Of a stretch of 5,995 nt of DNA, positions 1-5,995 are shown one piece after another. Position numbers and translations under genes: made by a program. The notes below the pieces were generated by a model. The model saw only the letters and a list, made by a program, of their open reading frames with translations, did no database searches and was not told the origin of the DNA. Positions within the stretch are counted from its first letter, which is position 1; every line of letters starts with the position of its first letter. The DNA comes from Casp-actino8 sp965659595 (GTDB lineage: Bacteria; Actinomycetota; Acidimicrobiia; Acidimicrobiales; Ilumatobacteraceae). The DNA is taken from contig CBFHWN010000107.1 in assembly GCA_965659595.1 (NCBI GenBank), positions 1 to 5,995 on the forward strand, in the 5' to 3' direction.

Positions 1-773
1 AGCGAACCGAACGCGTATCCGTCGACGATTCGTTCGAGTGTCGTGCCGGCAGCGGCCGCCATCCCTGCCACGTAGAACGACGGCAGCAGGTGCTCCGGAG
101 TCGGCACGGCTCGACGATACGCAGGATGACCGGCCAGTGACGGCACGTCGCCGGGCCGGGTCGTGAAGGTCTCGTGAGCGGCCTCGTTGAACTCGCGTGC
201 CCAGTCGTAGCCGCCATCGGGCAGTTCCCAGTCGATCAGTCCAAGGTTGTGAACCACGTTGCCCGAACCCATCACCAAGATGCTGCGATGTCGCAGCTCC
301 TCGAGAGCTCGTCCGAGGTTCACGTGGAAGTCGAGATCCTTGGTGGCGTCGATCGAGAGTTGCAGCACGGGTACCTCGGCGTCGGGATACATGTGGACGA
401 GCACCGACCAGGTTCCGTGATCGAGTCCCCAACTGTCGACGTCGCGACCCACCCAGAATCCGGCCAGCGCGTCGATCACCTCGCCGGCGATCGCCGCCGA
501 TCCCGGAGCCGGATACTCGACAGCGAACAACTCAGAGGGAAAGCCGTAGAAGTCGTGGATGGTCTTTGGCCGATCCATGGTCGTGATGGCCGTGGCACCG
601 ATGTACCAGTGCGCCGACACGGCGAGCACCGCACGGGGTCGCCGGAACGACTGCGCCACCTCACTCCATGCACGGGTGTACCGATTGTCGTCGAGCGCGT
701 TCATGGGACTGCCATGGCCCACGAAGATCGCCGGGATGACGTCGCTTTCCACCGCACCATTCTTTCTGCTCAT
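1..773 (-). CDS. ygiD: YgiD-family class III extradiol ring-cleavage dioxygenase (4,5-DOPA dioxygenase-like), C-terminus cut by window edge
   Basis: The minus strand reads open from an ATG at 773-771 to the window edge, giving 257 residues. The family is about 260-270 residues long, so only a short tail is missing. Family motifs seen in order: GHGSPMN (His20), SAHW (His55), TIHDFYGFP (72-79), YPAPGS (87-92), LDHGTW (117-122), MYPDA followed by QLSID (128-142), GSGNVVHNL (169-177, His175) and PTPEHLLP (224-231, His228). His20, His55, His175 and His228 correspond to the metal-ligand and catalytic histidines of E. coli YgiD. The family is cytosolic and opens catechol-type rings such as DOPA with O2; the physiological substrate here cannot be read from sequence. 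GGAGGG lies only one base before this ATG. An in-frame ATG at 806-804 would add 11 residues, but it overlaps a likely -10 box and has no ribosome site. The gene is divergent from furA and shares its operator region. Family assignment is secure; substrate is not. Confidence 0.93.
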   Translation of the reverse strand, partial: MSRKNGAVESDVIPAIFVGHGSPMNALDDNRYTRAWSEVAQSFRRPRAVLAVSAHWYIGATAITTMDRPKTIHDFYGFPSELFAVEYPAPGSAAIAGEVIDALAGFWVGRDVDSWGLDHGTWSVLVHMYPDAEVPVLQLSIDATKDLDFHVNLGRALEELRHRSILVMGSGNVVHNLGLIDWELPDGGYDWAREFNEAAHETFTTRPGDVPSLAGHPAYRRAVPTPEHLLPSFYVAGMAAAAGTTLERIVDGYAFGS

Positions 774-804
774 GCCCTCCGACCGACCATGTGAAAAGCG
801 ACTC

Positions 805-810
805 ATTCTA
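805..810 (-). promoter_or_regulatory. Candidate -10 element for the ygiD-like gene
   Basis: Read on the minus strand the hexamer is TAGAAT, one mismatch from TATAAT. It would put the transcription start near 798, about 25 bases before the ATG at 773. No good -35 is visible 17 bp upstream; the spacer region is occupied by the inverted repeat at 812-830. The position is inferred from consensus only. Confidence 0.4.
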
Positions 811-811
811 G

Positions 812-830
812 ATCTGGAACGATTCCAGAT
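812..830. promoter_or_regulatory. Perfect 8-3-8 inverted repeat, probable FurA operator
   Basis: The sequence ATCTGGAA-CGA-TTCCAGAT is a perfect dyad with 8-base arms and a 3-base centre, in the 76-bp gap between the divergent ygiD-like gene and furA. It overlaps the expected -35 region of furA and the -35/-10 spacer of ygiD, where a bound repressor would block both. Actinobacterial FurA regulators commonly repress their own furA-katG operon from a site just upstream of furA. The dyad is seen directly; binding by this FurA is inferred from position and family behaviour. Confidence 0.65.
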
Positions 831-837
831 TCATTGC

Positions 838-843
838 TAGGGT
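838..843 (+). promoter_or_regulatory. Candidate -10 element for a leaderless furA transcript
   Basis: TAGGGT fits the TANNNT pattern of actinobacterial -10 boxes. Its end is 6 bases before the furA ATG, so transcription would start at or next to the A of that ATG, as in leaderless genes. The alternative reading is that AGGG at 839-842, seven bases from the ATG, is a weak ribosome-binding site. The two readings cannot be separated from sequence alone. Confidence 0.4.
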
Positions 844-849
844 TTCGGC

Positions 850-1320
850 ATGACTTCGACCGTCACTCCTGATCCCGCTCAGATCCTGCGCCAACACGGA
901 CTGAGCGTCACCGCTCAGAGGTTGGCGGTGATGGCGGCAGTCGGCCACCACCCCCATGCCACCGCCGACGTGGTGTTCGAGGCGGTCTCGACCGACATCG
1001 GCTCGGTCTCGCGCCAGGCCGTCTACGACGCGCTCGGGGTGTTGTCCGAGAACGGAATCATTCGCCGTATTCAGCCTGCTGGTTCAGCCGCTCGCTACGA
1101 GGACCGGGTGGGCGACAACCATCACCACCTCATCTGCCGGCAATGCAATCGACTCGTCGACATCGACTGCGCACTCGGCGCACGCCCATGTCTCACCGCC
1201 TCGGGCGATCACGGATTCGAGATCGACGAGGCCGAGGTCATCTATTGGGGTCGCTGCCCCGACTGTCGAACCATCGACGGCACACCTTCGAACATCCCCC
1301 AACCCATCAAGACCCCCTGA
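850..1320 (+). CDS. furA: Fur/PerR-family transcriptional regulator FurA
   Basis: This 156-residue metal-dependent repressor has an N-terminal winged helix (about 10-82), with the recognition-helix region SRQAVYDAL at 54-62 and the wing IQPAGSAARYE at 74-84. A C-terminal dimerisation domain follows. Two CxxC pairs, C96/C99 and C136/C139, form the structural zinc site. Candidate regulatory ligands are H36, D85, H91, H93 and D104, which align with the H2O2-sensing metal site of B. subtilis PerR. The stretches VGDNHHH, PCLTAS and DEAEVIYWG are characteristic of actinobacterial FurA proteins. The gene ends 23 bp before katG, the classic furA-katG operon, so it should repress katG and itself until peroxide oxidises its iron site. 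The ATG at 850 is the natural start: it gives the usual length and matches a leaderless promoter. DNA binding presumably uses the dyad at 812-830. Family identity is certain; the sensing mechanism is inferred. Confidence 0.96.
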   Translation: MTSTVTPDPAQILRQHGLSVTAQRLAVMAAVGHHPHATADVVFEAVSTDIGSVSRQAVYDALGVLSENGIIRRIQPAGSAARYEDRVGDNHHHLICRQCNRLVDIDCALGARPCLTASGDHGFEIDEAEVIYWGRCPDCRTIDGTPSNIPQPIKTP

Positions 1321-1330
1321 CCCATCATGA

Positions 1331-1336
1331 AAGGAG
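1331..1336 (+). promoter_or_regulatory. Ribosome-binding site fixing the katG start
   Basis: AAGGAG lies seven bases before the ATG at 1344. The katG frame stays open upstream to an ATG at 1143 inside furA. That extension is arginine-rich and unlike any catalase-peroxidase N-terminus. This Shine-Dalgarno site settles the start at 1344. Confidence 0.85.
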
Positions 1337-1343
1337 CACTGCG

Positions 1344-3509
1344 ATGAGCAGTACCGAAACGATGAGCAAGTGCCCGGTGGTTCACGCCGCCAACGTGCAC
1401 GACGACATGTCCCCCACCGGCTGGTGGCCAAAAAACCTGAACCTCGACATCCTTCATCAGCACGACCACAAGGTCGATCCGATGGATCCCGATTTCAACT
1501 ACCGCGAGGCCGTCAAGACCCTCGACGTGGCCGCGGTGAAAGCCGATCTCGTGAAGTTGATGACCGACAGCCAGGACTGGTGGCCGGCCGACTGGGGCCA
1601 CTACGGCGGCCTCATGATCCGCATGGCCTGGCACGTAGCCGGCACGTATCGCGTGGCCGACGGCCGCGGTGGTGCGGGAACCGGCAACCAGCGCTTCGCA
1701 CCGCTCAATTCGTGGCCAGACAACGCCAACCTCGACAAGGCGCGCCGCCTCTTGTGGCCGGTGAAGAAGAAGTATGGCAACAAACTGAGCTGGGCCGATC
1801 TCATGGTGTTGGCTGGCAACGTCGCCTACGAGTCGATGGGCCTCTCGACCTACGGATTCAGCTTCGGTCGGCCCGACATCTGGCATCCCGAGAAGGACAT
1901 CTACTGGGGCTCCGAGCGCGAATGGCTCGACGCGTCCCGGTACGCCGGCACCGATGATCGCGAGTCACTCGAGAATCCACTCGCGGCCGTGCAGATGGGA
2001 CTCATCTATGTGAACCCAGAAGGTGTCGGCGGCCAGCCCGACCCGTTGCGGACGGCGCACGACGTCCGCGTCACGTTCGCTCGTATGGCCATGAACGACG
2101 AGGAGACGGTTGCCCTCACGGCGGGCGGCCACACGGTCGGCAAGACTCATGGCAACGGAAGTGCGGCGAACCTCGGCGCCGAACCCGAAGGTGCCGACAT
2201 CCACGAACAGGGGCTCGGCTGGAACAATCACGTGTCTCGCGGCATCGGCCGCGACACGGTGACGTCCGGCATCGAAGGATCCTGGACCACCAACGCCACC
2301 ACGTGGGACAGCGGCTACTTCCACCTGTTGTTCAAGTACGACTGGGAGTTGAAGAAGAGCCCGGCCGGCGCGTGGCAGTGGGAACCGGTGAATCCCGATC
2401 CGGCCGATCTACCGGCCGACGTCGAGGACCCCTCGAAGAAGGGTCGCCTCGTCATGACCGACGCCGACATGGCGATGATCAAGGATCCCGAATACCGCAA
2501 GATCTCGGAGCGCTTCCGCGACGACCAGGCCTACTTCTCGGAAGTCTTCGCCCGAGCCTGGTTCAAGCTGACGCATCGCGACATGGGTCCGCGCACCCGC
2601 TACATCGGACCCGAGGCGCCGACCGAAGATCTGATCTGGCAGGACCCGATCCCGGTCGGCTCGACGGCTTTCGACGTGAACGCCGTCAAGGCCAAGATCT
2701 CGGCCACCGGACTGTCGGTCGGCGAACTCGTGGCGACCGCTTGGGACAGCGCACGCACGTTCCGCAGTTCCGACTTCCGTGGCGGTGCCAACGGGGCTCG
2801 TCTCCGACTCGCACCGCAGAAGGACTGGGAAGGCAACGAACCCGAGCGCCTCGCCAAGGTGCTGAAGGTTCTCGAGCCCATCGCTGCCGAAGCCGGTGCC
2901 AGCGTGGCCGATGTGATCGTGCTGGCCGGCAACGTGGGCGTCGAGATGGCCGCCAAGGCCGCCGGCGTCGACGTGACGGTTCCCTTCTCCCCCGGTCGCG
3001 GCGATGCGATGCAGGAGCAGACCGATGTCGAATCGTTCTCGTACCTCGAGCCGATTCACGACGGATATCGCAATTGGCTGAAGGGCACCTACGCCGTCGA
3101 AGCCGAAGAGATGCTTCTCGATCGCACACAGCTCATGGGCCTCACCGCCCCGGAGATGGCCGTGCTCGTCGGCGGCATGCGAGTGCTCGGCACCAATCAC
3201 GGCGGAACGAAGCACGGTGTGTTCACCGATCGAACGGGTGCGCTCACCAACGACTTCTTCGTGAACCTGACCGACATGGCGTATTCCTGGGTTCCGGCCA
3301 AGGACGGCGTCTACGAGATCCGCGATCGCAAGTCCGGAGCGGTGAAGTGGACGGCGACTCGTGTCGACCTGGTGTTCGGCTCGAACTCGATCCTTCGGTC
3401 GTACGCCGAGGTCTACGCCCAGGACGACAACCGAGAGAAGTTCGTTCGCGACTTCGTGGCCGCCTGGACCAAGGTCATGGAGGCCGACCGCTACGACTTG
3501 AAGAGCTAG
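1344..3509 (+). CDS. katG: Catalase-peroxidase KatG
   Basis: The gene encodes a complete 721-residue bifunctional haem catalase-peroxidase, the usual family length. It breaks down H2O2 and oxidises peroxidatic donors in the cytosol. The N-terminal domain carries the distal triad R93, W96 and H97 in the block RMAWHVAGTYR. The proximal haem ligand is H263 in GGHTVGKTHG, with partners W314 and D375. The Met-Tyr-Trp crosslink needed for catalase activity is predicted from W96, Y222 (LIYVNPEG) and M248 (RMAMNDEE). S308 in TSGIE corresponds to M. tuberculosis S315, the residue commonly changed in isoniazid resistance. R419 in the block RDMGPRTRY is the likely mobile arginine switch. The second, haem-free peroxidase-like domain follows from about residue 430 and ends in the family-typical FVAAWTKVMEADRYDLKS. 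No key residue is missing. It lies 23 bp behind furA and is probably co-transcribed and peroxide-induced. It is convergent with the antiporter gene. Confidence 0.98.
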   Translation: MSSTETMSKCPVVHAANVHDDMSPTGWWPKNLNLDILHQHDHKVDPMDPDFNYREAVKTLDVAAVKADLVKLMTDSQDWWPADWGHYGGLMIRMAWHVAGTYRVADGRGGAGTGNQRFAPLNSWPDNANLDKARRLLWPVKKKYGNKLSWADLMVLAGNVAYESMGLSTYGFSFGRPDIWHPEKDIYWGSEREWLDASRYAGTDDRESLENPLAAVQMGLIYVNPEGVGGQPDPLRTAHDVRVTFARMAMNDEETVALTAGGHTVGKTHGNGSAANLGAEPEGADIHEQGLGWNNHVSRGIGRDTVTSGIEGSWTTNATTWDSGYFHLLFKYDWELKKSPAGAWQWEPVNPDPADLPADVEDPSKKGRLVMTDADMAMIKDPEYRKISERFRDDQAYFSEVFARAWFKLTHRDMGPRTRYIGPEAPTEDLIWQDPIPVGSTAFDVNAVKAKISATGLSVGELVATAWDSARTFRSSDFRGGANGARLRLAPQKDWEGNEPERLAKVLKVLEPIAAEAGASVADVIVLAGNVGVEMAAKAAGVDVTVPFSPGRGDAMQEQTDVESFSYLEPIHDGYRNWLKGTYAVEAEEMLLDRTQLMGLTAPEMAVLVGGMRVLGTNHGGTKHGVFTDRTGALTNDFFVNLTDMAYSWVPAKDGVYEIRDRKSGAVKWTATRVDLVFGSNSILRSYAEVYAQDDNREKFVRDFVAAWTKVMEADRYDLKS

Positions 3510-3521
3510 CCGGTTTCGAGA

Positions 3522-3548
3522 GTCACTCACCCGACTGGGTGCCGTGAC
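3522..3548. terminator. Imperfect hairpin at the katG/antiporter convergence, possible bidirectional terminator
   Basis: An outer 5-bp stem pairs GTCAC (3522-3526) with GTGAC (3544-3548). An inner 5-bp stem pairs CACCC (3528-3532) with GGGTG (3537-3541) around a GACT loop. A T opposite CC interrupts the two. It begins 12 bases past the katG stop and covers the last codons and stop of the opposing antiporter gene. There is no U-run on either side, so intrinsic termination would be of the tract-less kind, if it occurs at all. The structure is seen; the function is inferred. Confidence 0.4.
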
Positions 3549-5199
3549 GCATGAGTGCGTCGATGGCGTCGTCGGCCGCGTCGCTGAAAGGTTGCAGCAC
3601 GAGGTCAACGACGCCGTCTTCCACGTCCTGACGGAGTTTCAGACTTTCTCCGGTCGACAGACACGTGACGGCAATTCGCGCCGTGGTCCCCCATCGGCGC
3701 AGCGACCGCGCCAGAACCAGGCTGGTGTCGACACGGGCGATGGTCGACACGATCCAGGTGGCCGAGTTGATCGGCAACGTTCCCGGGAACTCCGGATCGT
3801 CGGCATCGCCGAACCGCATCGACACGAGCGACGCCAGTTCGGGATCGGTCACATGGAGGCGACCATACGGGTCCCAGTCGACCACCAGGACACGATTGCC
3901 GCTACGGGCCAGTTGTTCCACCAGGTGTCGGCCGAAACGCCCGTAGCCGAACACGATGAAGTCGACCGCTTCCTCGTCGACGTCGAGGTCGTCACGTAGC
4001 ACTTCGCGTTCGAAGAAACCGAGGGGCCTCTTCAGCCGATCGAAGAGTTGGTTCGAATAGTTGATGAAGTAGGTGGAGAGGCCGATCGTGACGAGACCCA
4101 CCAAGGTGACAAGCCCGACGATTCCGCTGTCGACGTGCCCGACTTCGAGACTGAGTGCAATGAGGATGAGCGAGAACTCGCTGATCTGACCAGCCGCCAC
4201 ACCGGCCAAGAAGGAGACGCGCTTCGGGTAGCGCATCGCTCCCATGATCACGAGGATGATCAGTGGTTTGCCGATCAGGACGAACAGCGACAGAACGATG
4301 GCCGGGACGACCTGCTCGCCGATCGCCGAGAAGTCGAGTCCGATGCCGAGATCGATGAAGAAGAAGAGCAGGAGGAAGTCGCGCAATCCCGACAGAGACG
4401 ACGCAATCGACTCGCGATAGTCGGTGGATGCCAGCGCGAAGCCGGCCAGGAACGCCCCCACCTCGACCGAGAAGCCGAGCCAGTCGCTGAATGCCGCAAC
4501 CGACACCGCCCAAGCCACCGACGTGATGATGAGGAGTTCCTGCGACGACGCCACCATGGCGAGAACTCGGGGAATGACGTAGACGGTGATGAACCAGGTT
4601 CCGACGAGGAGTCCCACGCCCGTCAAGAAGATCCGGCCGATCTGCCATCCCACACCGGAGTCGCTGTCGGTGCCGAGCGTGCTCACTACCACCATCACGA
4701 TCACGACGACGATGTCCTGCACGATCAGGAACCCGAGAGCGATTCGCCCGTGCAGCTTCTCGAGTTCTCGTTTGTCGGACAGGATCTTCACGATGATGAT
4801 CGTCGACGAGAACGTGAGGGCGATGGCGACATAGAGCGACTCCTGCGCGCTCAATCCGAGCAGGGTCGACAACAAGAATCCGAAGAGTGCGGTGAAGCCG
4901 ATCTGTCCGAACCCGGTGGCCAGGGCGACCTTGCCCATCGATCGCACGAGATGAAGGTCGAGTTTCAATCCCACCAGGAACAACAGCACGGCGATTCCGA
5001 GATCGGCGAAGAGCTCGAGAGGCTCGGATTCGGTGATGATCTCGAGTCCGGACGGACCGACCAACACACCGACAGCGATGAAGGCGACGATCAGGGGCTG
5101 ACGAGCGCGGTGAGCGACGAAGGCGACGACGGTCACGACCGCCAGAACGAGCGCCGTCGAGGTGAAGGTGTCGTTGGTCGCCGCGGCCAGGAGTGTCAT
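3523..5199 (-). CDS. CPA2-family monovalent cation/H+ antiporter with C-terminal TrkA-N (RCK N) domain
   Basis: This is a 558-residue integral membrane protein. Residues about 12-385 form an Na+/H+ exchanger domain of roughly 11-13 hydrophobic segments. Family blocks include PLIVAFIAVGVLVGPSGL (35-52), LGIAVLLFLVGLKLD (67-81), SSTIIIVKIL (131-140) and the ion-site motif VQDI with Q161-D162, as in KefB/KefC-type proteins. After a linker, residues about 412-530 form a nucleotide-binding Rossmann domain with GYGRFG (418-423) and acidic D441 ending the second strand, as in TrkA-N/RCK domains. The protein stops soon after, so a TrkA-C ligand-binding domain appears absent. It likely exchanges K+ or Na+ for H+ under nucleotide control. 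The glutathione-gating loop of E. coli KefC is not evident, so I do not call it kefC. The ATG at 5199 has only a close AGGA ahead of it. The gene lies 11 bp after the stress-like gene, which suggests co-transcription, and it converges with katG. Confidence 0.93.
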   Translation of the reverse strand: MTLLAAATNDTFTSTALVLAVVTVVAFVAHRARQPLIVAFIAVGVLVGPSGLEIITESEPLELFADLGIAVLLFLVGLKLDLHLVRSMGKVALATGFGQIGFTALFGFLLSTLLGLSAQESLYVAIALTFSSTIIIVKILSDKRELEKLHGRIALGFLIVQDIVVVIVMVVVSTLGTDSDSGVGWQIGRIFLTGVGLLVGTWFITVYVIPRVLAMVASSQELLIITSVAWAVSVAAFSDWLGFSVEVGAFLAGFALASTDYRESIASSLSGLRDFLLLFFFIDLGIGLDFSAIGEQVVPAIVLSLFVLIGKPLIILVIMGAMRYPKRVSFLAGVAAGQISEFSLILIALSLEVGHVDSGIVGLVTLVGLVTIGLSTYFINYSNQLFDRLKRPLGFFEREVLRDDLDVDEEAVDFIVFGYGRFGRHLVEQLARSGNRVLVVDWDPYGRLHVTDPELASLVSMRFGDADDPEFPGTLPINSATWIVSTIARVDTSLVLARSLRRWGTTARIAVTCLSTGESLKLRQDVEDGVVDLVLQPFSDAADDAIDALMRHGTQSGE

Positions 5200-5210
5200 T
5201 CCTACTCAAA

Positions 5211-5705
5211 CTAGTCGGGTCGCCTCTCGCCGGTCAGGAGACGACCGGTGTGTCGTGTGAAGATGTGTCGACACAACTGTTCGTGATCCTGTGCTTTCAC
5301 GACAACTATTACTTCGTCGTCACCCAGATGCTCGAAGGCGAAGTTCTCGTGCTGAGTCCACTCCACGTCGCCGATGTCGGCGCCGATCAGTGCACCATAG
5401 ATCGCGCCCCACGCCGCTCCGGCGAGAGACACGCCGAGGATGCCCCCGACGGCCAGGCCTGGAATCGCCATCAACGACAGCGCGATACCTCCGAGGAGAC
5501 CGATCGGCGTGCCCACCGCAGCGCCCGCACCGAGATCGATGAAGAGTTCACGATCGGCGTCTCGCTCGAAAGCCACCGGATCGCCCGAGCGAAGAGCGAC
5601 ACCCAACCGTTCGCTCCCGAGTCCGGCGGCCCTCAGGTCGGCGATCGCCTCTTCGGCGGCATGACGATCGGAAAAGATTGCGGCGACGTGATCGTCTCGT
5701 GACAC
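5211..5705 (-). CDS. Small glycine-rich membrane protein resembling general stress 17M/YflT-like proteins
   Basis: This 164-residue protein begins at a GTG preceded by an excellent GGAGG. Residues 5-40 (VAAIFSDRHAAEEAIADLRAAGL and onward) resemble the start of the YflT/general stress protein 17M-like fold. That domain recurs in bacterial stress proteins of unknown biochemistry. Residues 57-112 form a long glycine- and alanine-rich hydrophobic stretch with repeated small-xxx-small spacing, likely a membrane hairpin broken near P82. The tail (113-164) returns to a soluble strand, VIVVVKAQDHE, then ends in a basic segment. It lies 11 bp upstream of the antiporter in the same direction, so it may modulate that transporter or respond to the same stress. 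No enzyme motif is visible. The coding call is firm; the family link is a recollection of pattern, and function is unknown. Confidence 0.8.
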   Translation of the reverse strand: MSRDDHVAAIFSDRHAAEEAIADLRAAGLGSERLGVALRSGDPVAFERDADRELFIDLGAGAAVGTPIGLLGGIALSLMAIPGLAVGGILGVSLAGAAWGAIYGALIGADIGDVEWTQHENFAFEHLGDDEVIVVVKAQDHEQLCRHIFTRHTGRLLTGERRPD

Positions 5706-5712
5706 GGAAGCA

Positions 5713-5717
5713 CCTCC
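5713..5717 (-). promoter_or_regulatory. Strong ribosome-binding site selecting a GTG start
   Basis: On the minus strand GGAGG is followed by seven bases (TGCTTCC) and then GTG at 5705-5703. The site is close to ideal and supports GTG as the start codon of the stress-like gene. It also implies this gene can be translated well independently of the gene upstream. Confidence 0.8.
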
Positions 5718-5736
5718 GGGTCACAGTCAAGAGACA

Positions 5737-5752
5737 CTCGACCGGCATCGAG
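5737..5752 (-). terminator. Weak hairpin after the DUF1214-like gene
   Basis: On the minus strand CTCGA and TCGAG form a 5-bp stem around a 6-base loop, followed by a partly T-rich stretch (TGTCTCTTG). It lies 11 bases after the stop of the upstream gene, within the 58-bp gap before the stress-like gene. The stem is short and the T-run broken, so it may be chance. If real, it separates the two genes into different transcripts. Confidence 0.2.
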
Positions 5753-5763
5753 CACCACGGACG

Positions 5764-5995
5764 TCACCGATCGACGACTCGGCATTCCGGAACGAGGTCG
5801 GGCGTGTGGTGCAGCCAGCGGAAGAACATGGTGCCGAGACTGTGCCCGTAGGTGCCGAGCCAATTCGGGCGTCCCGGATCATGTTCAGCGAGCACGATGG
5901 TCACCGTTCCGTCGGAGTTCGGCACCACGTTGCGATCGTTGACGTTCATGTTGCGGTCGGGATGGGCCTGGAACCAGCGGTCACCCGCCTGCAAC
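5764..5995 (-). CDS. C-terminal fragment of a DUF1214-like protein, N-terminus beyond the window
   Basis: The minus strand is open from the right edge to a TGA at 5766-5764, giving 76 residues. The first full codon, TTG, is probably internal. The pattern NVNDRNVVPNSDGTVTIVL, then PNWLGTYGHSLGTMFFRW and a final CRVVD, resembles the end of DUF1214 proteins. In those, a 'DGsvt' strand, an NWL turn and a C-terminal FRW strand close a beta-rich fold. These proteins are often secreted or associated with DUF1254 proteins, and their function is unknown. It runs in the same direction as the stress-like gene, 58 bp upstream of it. Family assignment rests on motif recollection over a short fragment; being coding is fairly sure. 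Confidence 0.65.
   Translation of the reverse strand, partial: LQAGDRWFQAHPDRNMNVNDRNVVPNSDGTVTIVLAEHDPGRPNWLGTYGHSLGTMFFRWLHHTPDLVPECRVVDR

Noticed and set aside
174..794. Plus-strand open frame of 206 codons at the left end
   Set aside because: It is the shadow of the YgiD-type gene on the minus strand, whose catalytic histidine motifs are intact.
774..806. Upstream in-frame ATG (804-806) as start of the ygiD-like gene
   Set aside because: It overlaps the TAGAAT -10 candidate, has no ribosome-binding site, and adds residues not expected before the conserved GHGSPMN block.
1143..1343. N-terminal extension of katG starting inside furA
   Set aside because: The extension is arginine-rich, overlaps furA in another frame and is unlike KatG N-termini. 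AAGGAG before 1344 marks the real start.
2303..3547. Second plus-strand frame (414 codons) overlapping the katG C-terminal domain
   Set aside because: It is an Arg/Gly-rich frame-shifted reading of katG. KatG runs uninterrupted in its own frame, so there is no frameshift to explain it.
2409..3608. Minus-strand open frame of 399 codons across katG
   Set aside because: It is antisense to well-conserved KatG residues and spans the convergent junction. The composition is typical of a shadow frame, with no recognisable domain.
4048..5214. Long plus-strand open frame (388 codons) antisense to the antiporter
   Set aside because: Its product is a low-complexity chain rich in Glu, Asp, Arg and His, the expected mirror of hydrophobic GC-rich codons. 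It has no motif, and the opposite strand encodes a clear antiporter.
5725..5730. TTGACT on the minus strand as a -35 box for the stress-like gene
   Set aside because: A matching -10 would fall on the ribosome-binding site and start codon, leaving no room for that GGAGG to be transcribed.

Overview
The window is GC-rich, with a strong G/C third-position bias and frequent TCG/GATC strings. It carries the furA-katG pair typical of actinobacteria. The furA start looks leaderless, and several start sites have good Shine-Dalgarno sequences. These traits point to an actinobacterial chromosome. An acidimicrobial lineage such as Ilumatobacter is a guess from overall style, not something the sequence proves. 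I see no mobile element, CRISPR array, tRNA or rRNA.

Layout. On the minus strand at the left edge (1-773) is nearly all of a YgiD-type class III extradiol dioxygenase (4,5-DOPA dioxygenase family), cut off at its C-terminus. A 76-bp divergent intergenic region (774-849) holds a perfect 8-3-8 inverted repeat and likely -10 elements for both directions. On the plus strand, a Fur/PerR-family regulator (furA, 850-1320) is followed after 23 bp by a complete catalase-peroxidase (katG, 1344-3509). Convergent with katG, and only 13 bp away, is a minus-strand group. In transcription order it consists of the tail of a DUF1214-like protein (5995-5764), a small glycine-rich membrane protein resembling the general stress 17M/YflT group (5705-5211), and a CPA2 monovalent cation/H+ antiporter with a C-terminal RCK N-terminal (TrkA-N) domain (5199-3523). 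An imperfect hairpin spans the katG/antiporter junction.

How the genes work together. FurA most likely senses peroxide and iron and represses itself and katG through the dyad. Its metal-site residues match PerR-type H2O2 sensors closely. The dyad also sits in the promoter of the divergent dioxygenase gene, so that iron-enzyme gene may share the control. The stress-like membrane protein and the antiporter are 11 bp apart and probably co-transcribed, which suggests a joint role in ion or pH homeostasis.

Most of the window is recognisable conserved biology. I found no clearly new system. The points most worth testing are the shared ygiD/furA operator, the PerR-like ligand set in FurA, and the pairing of the stress protein with an antiporter lacking an RCK C-terminal domain.
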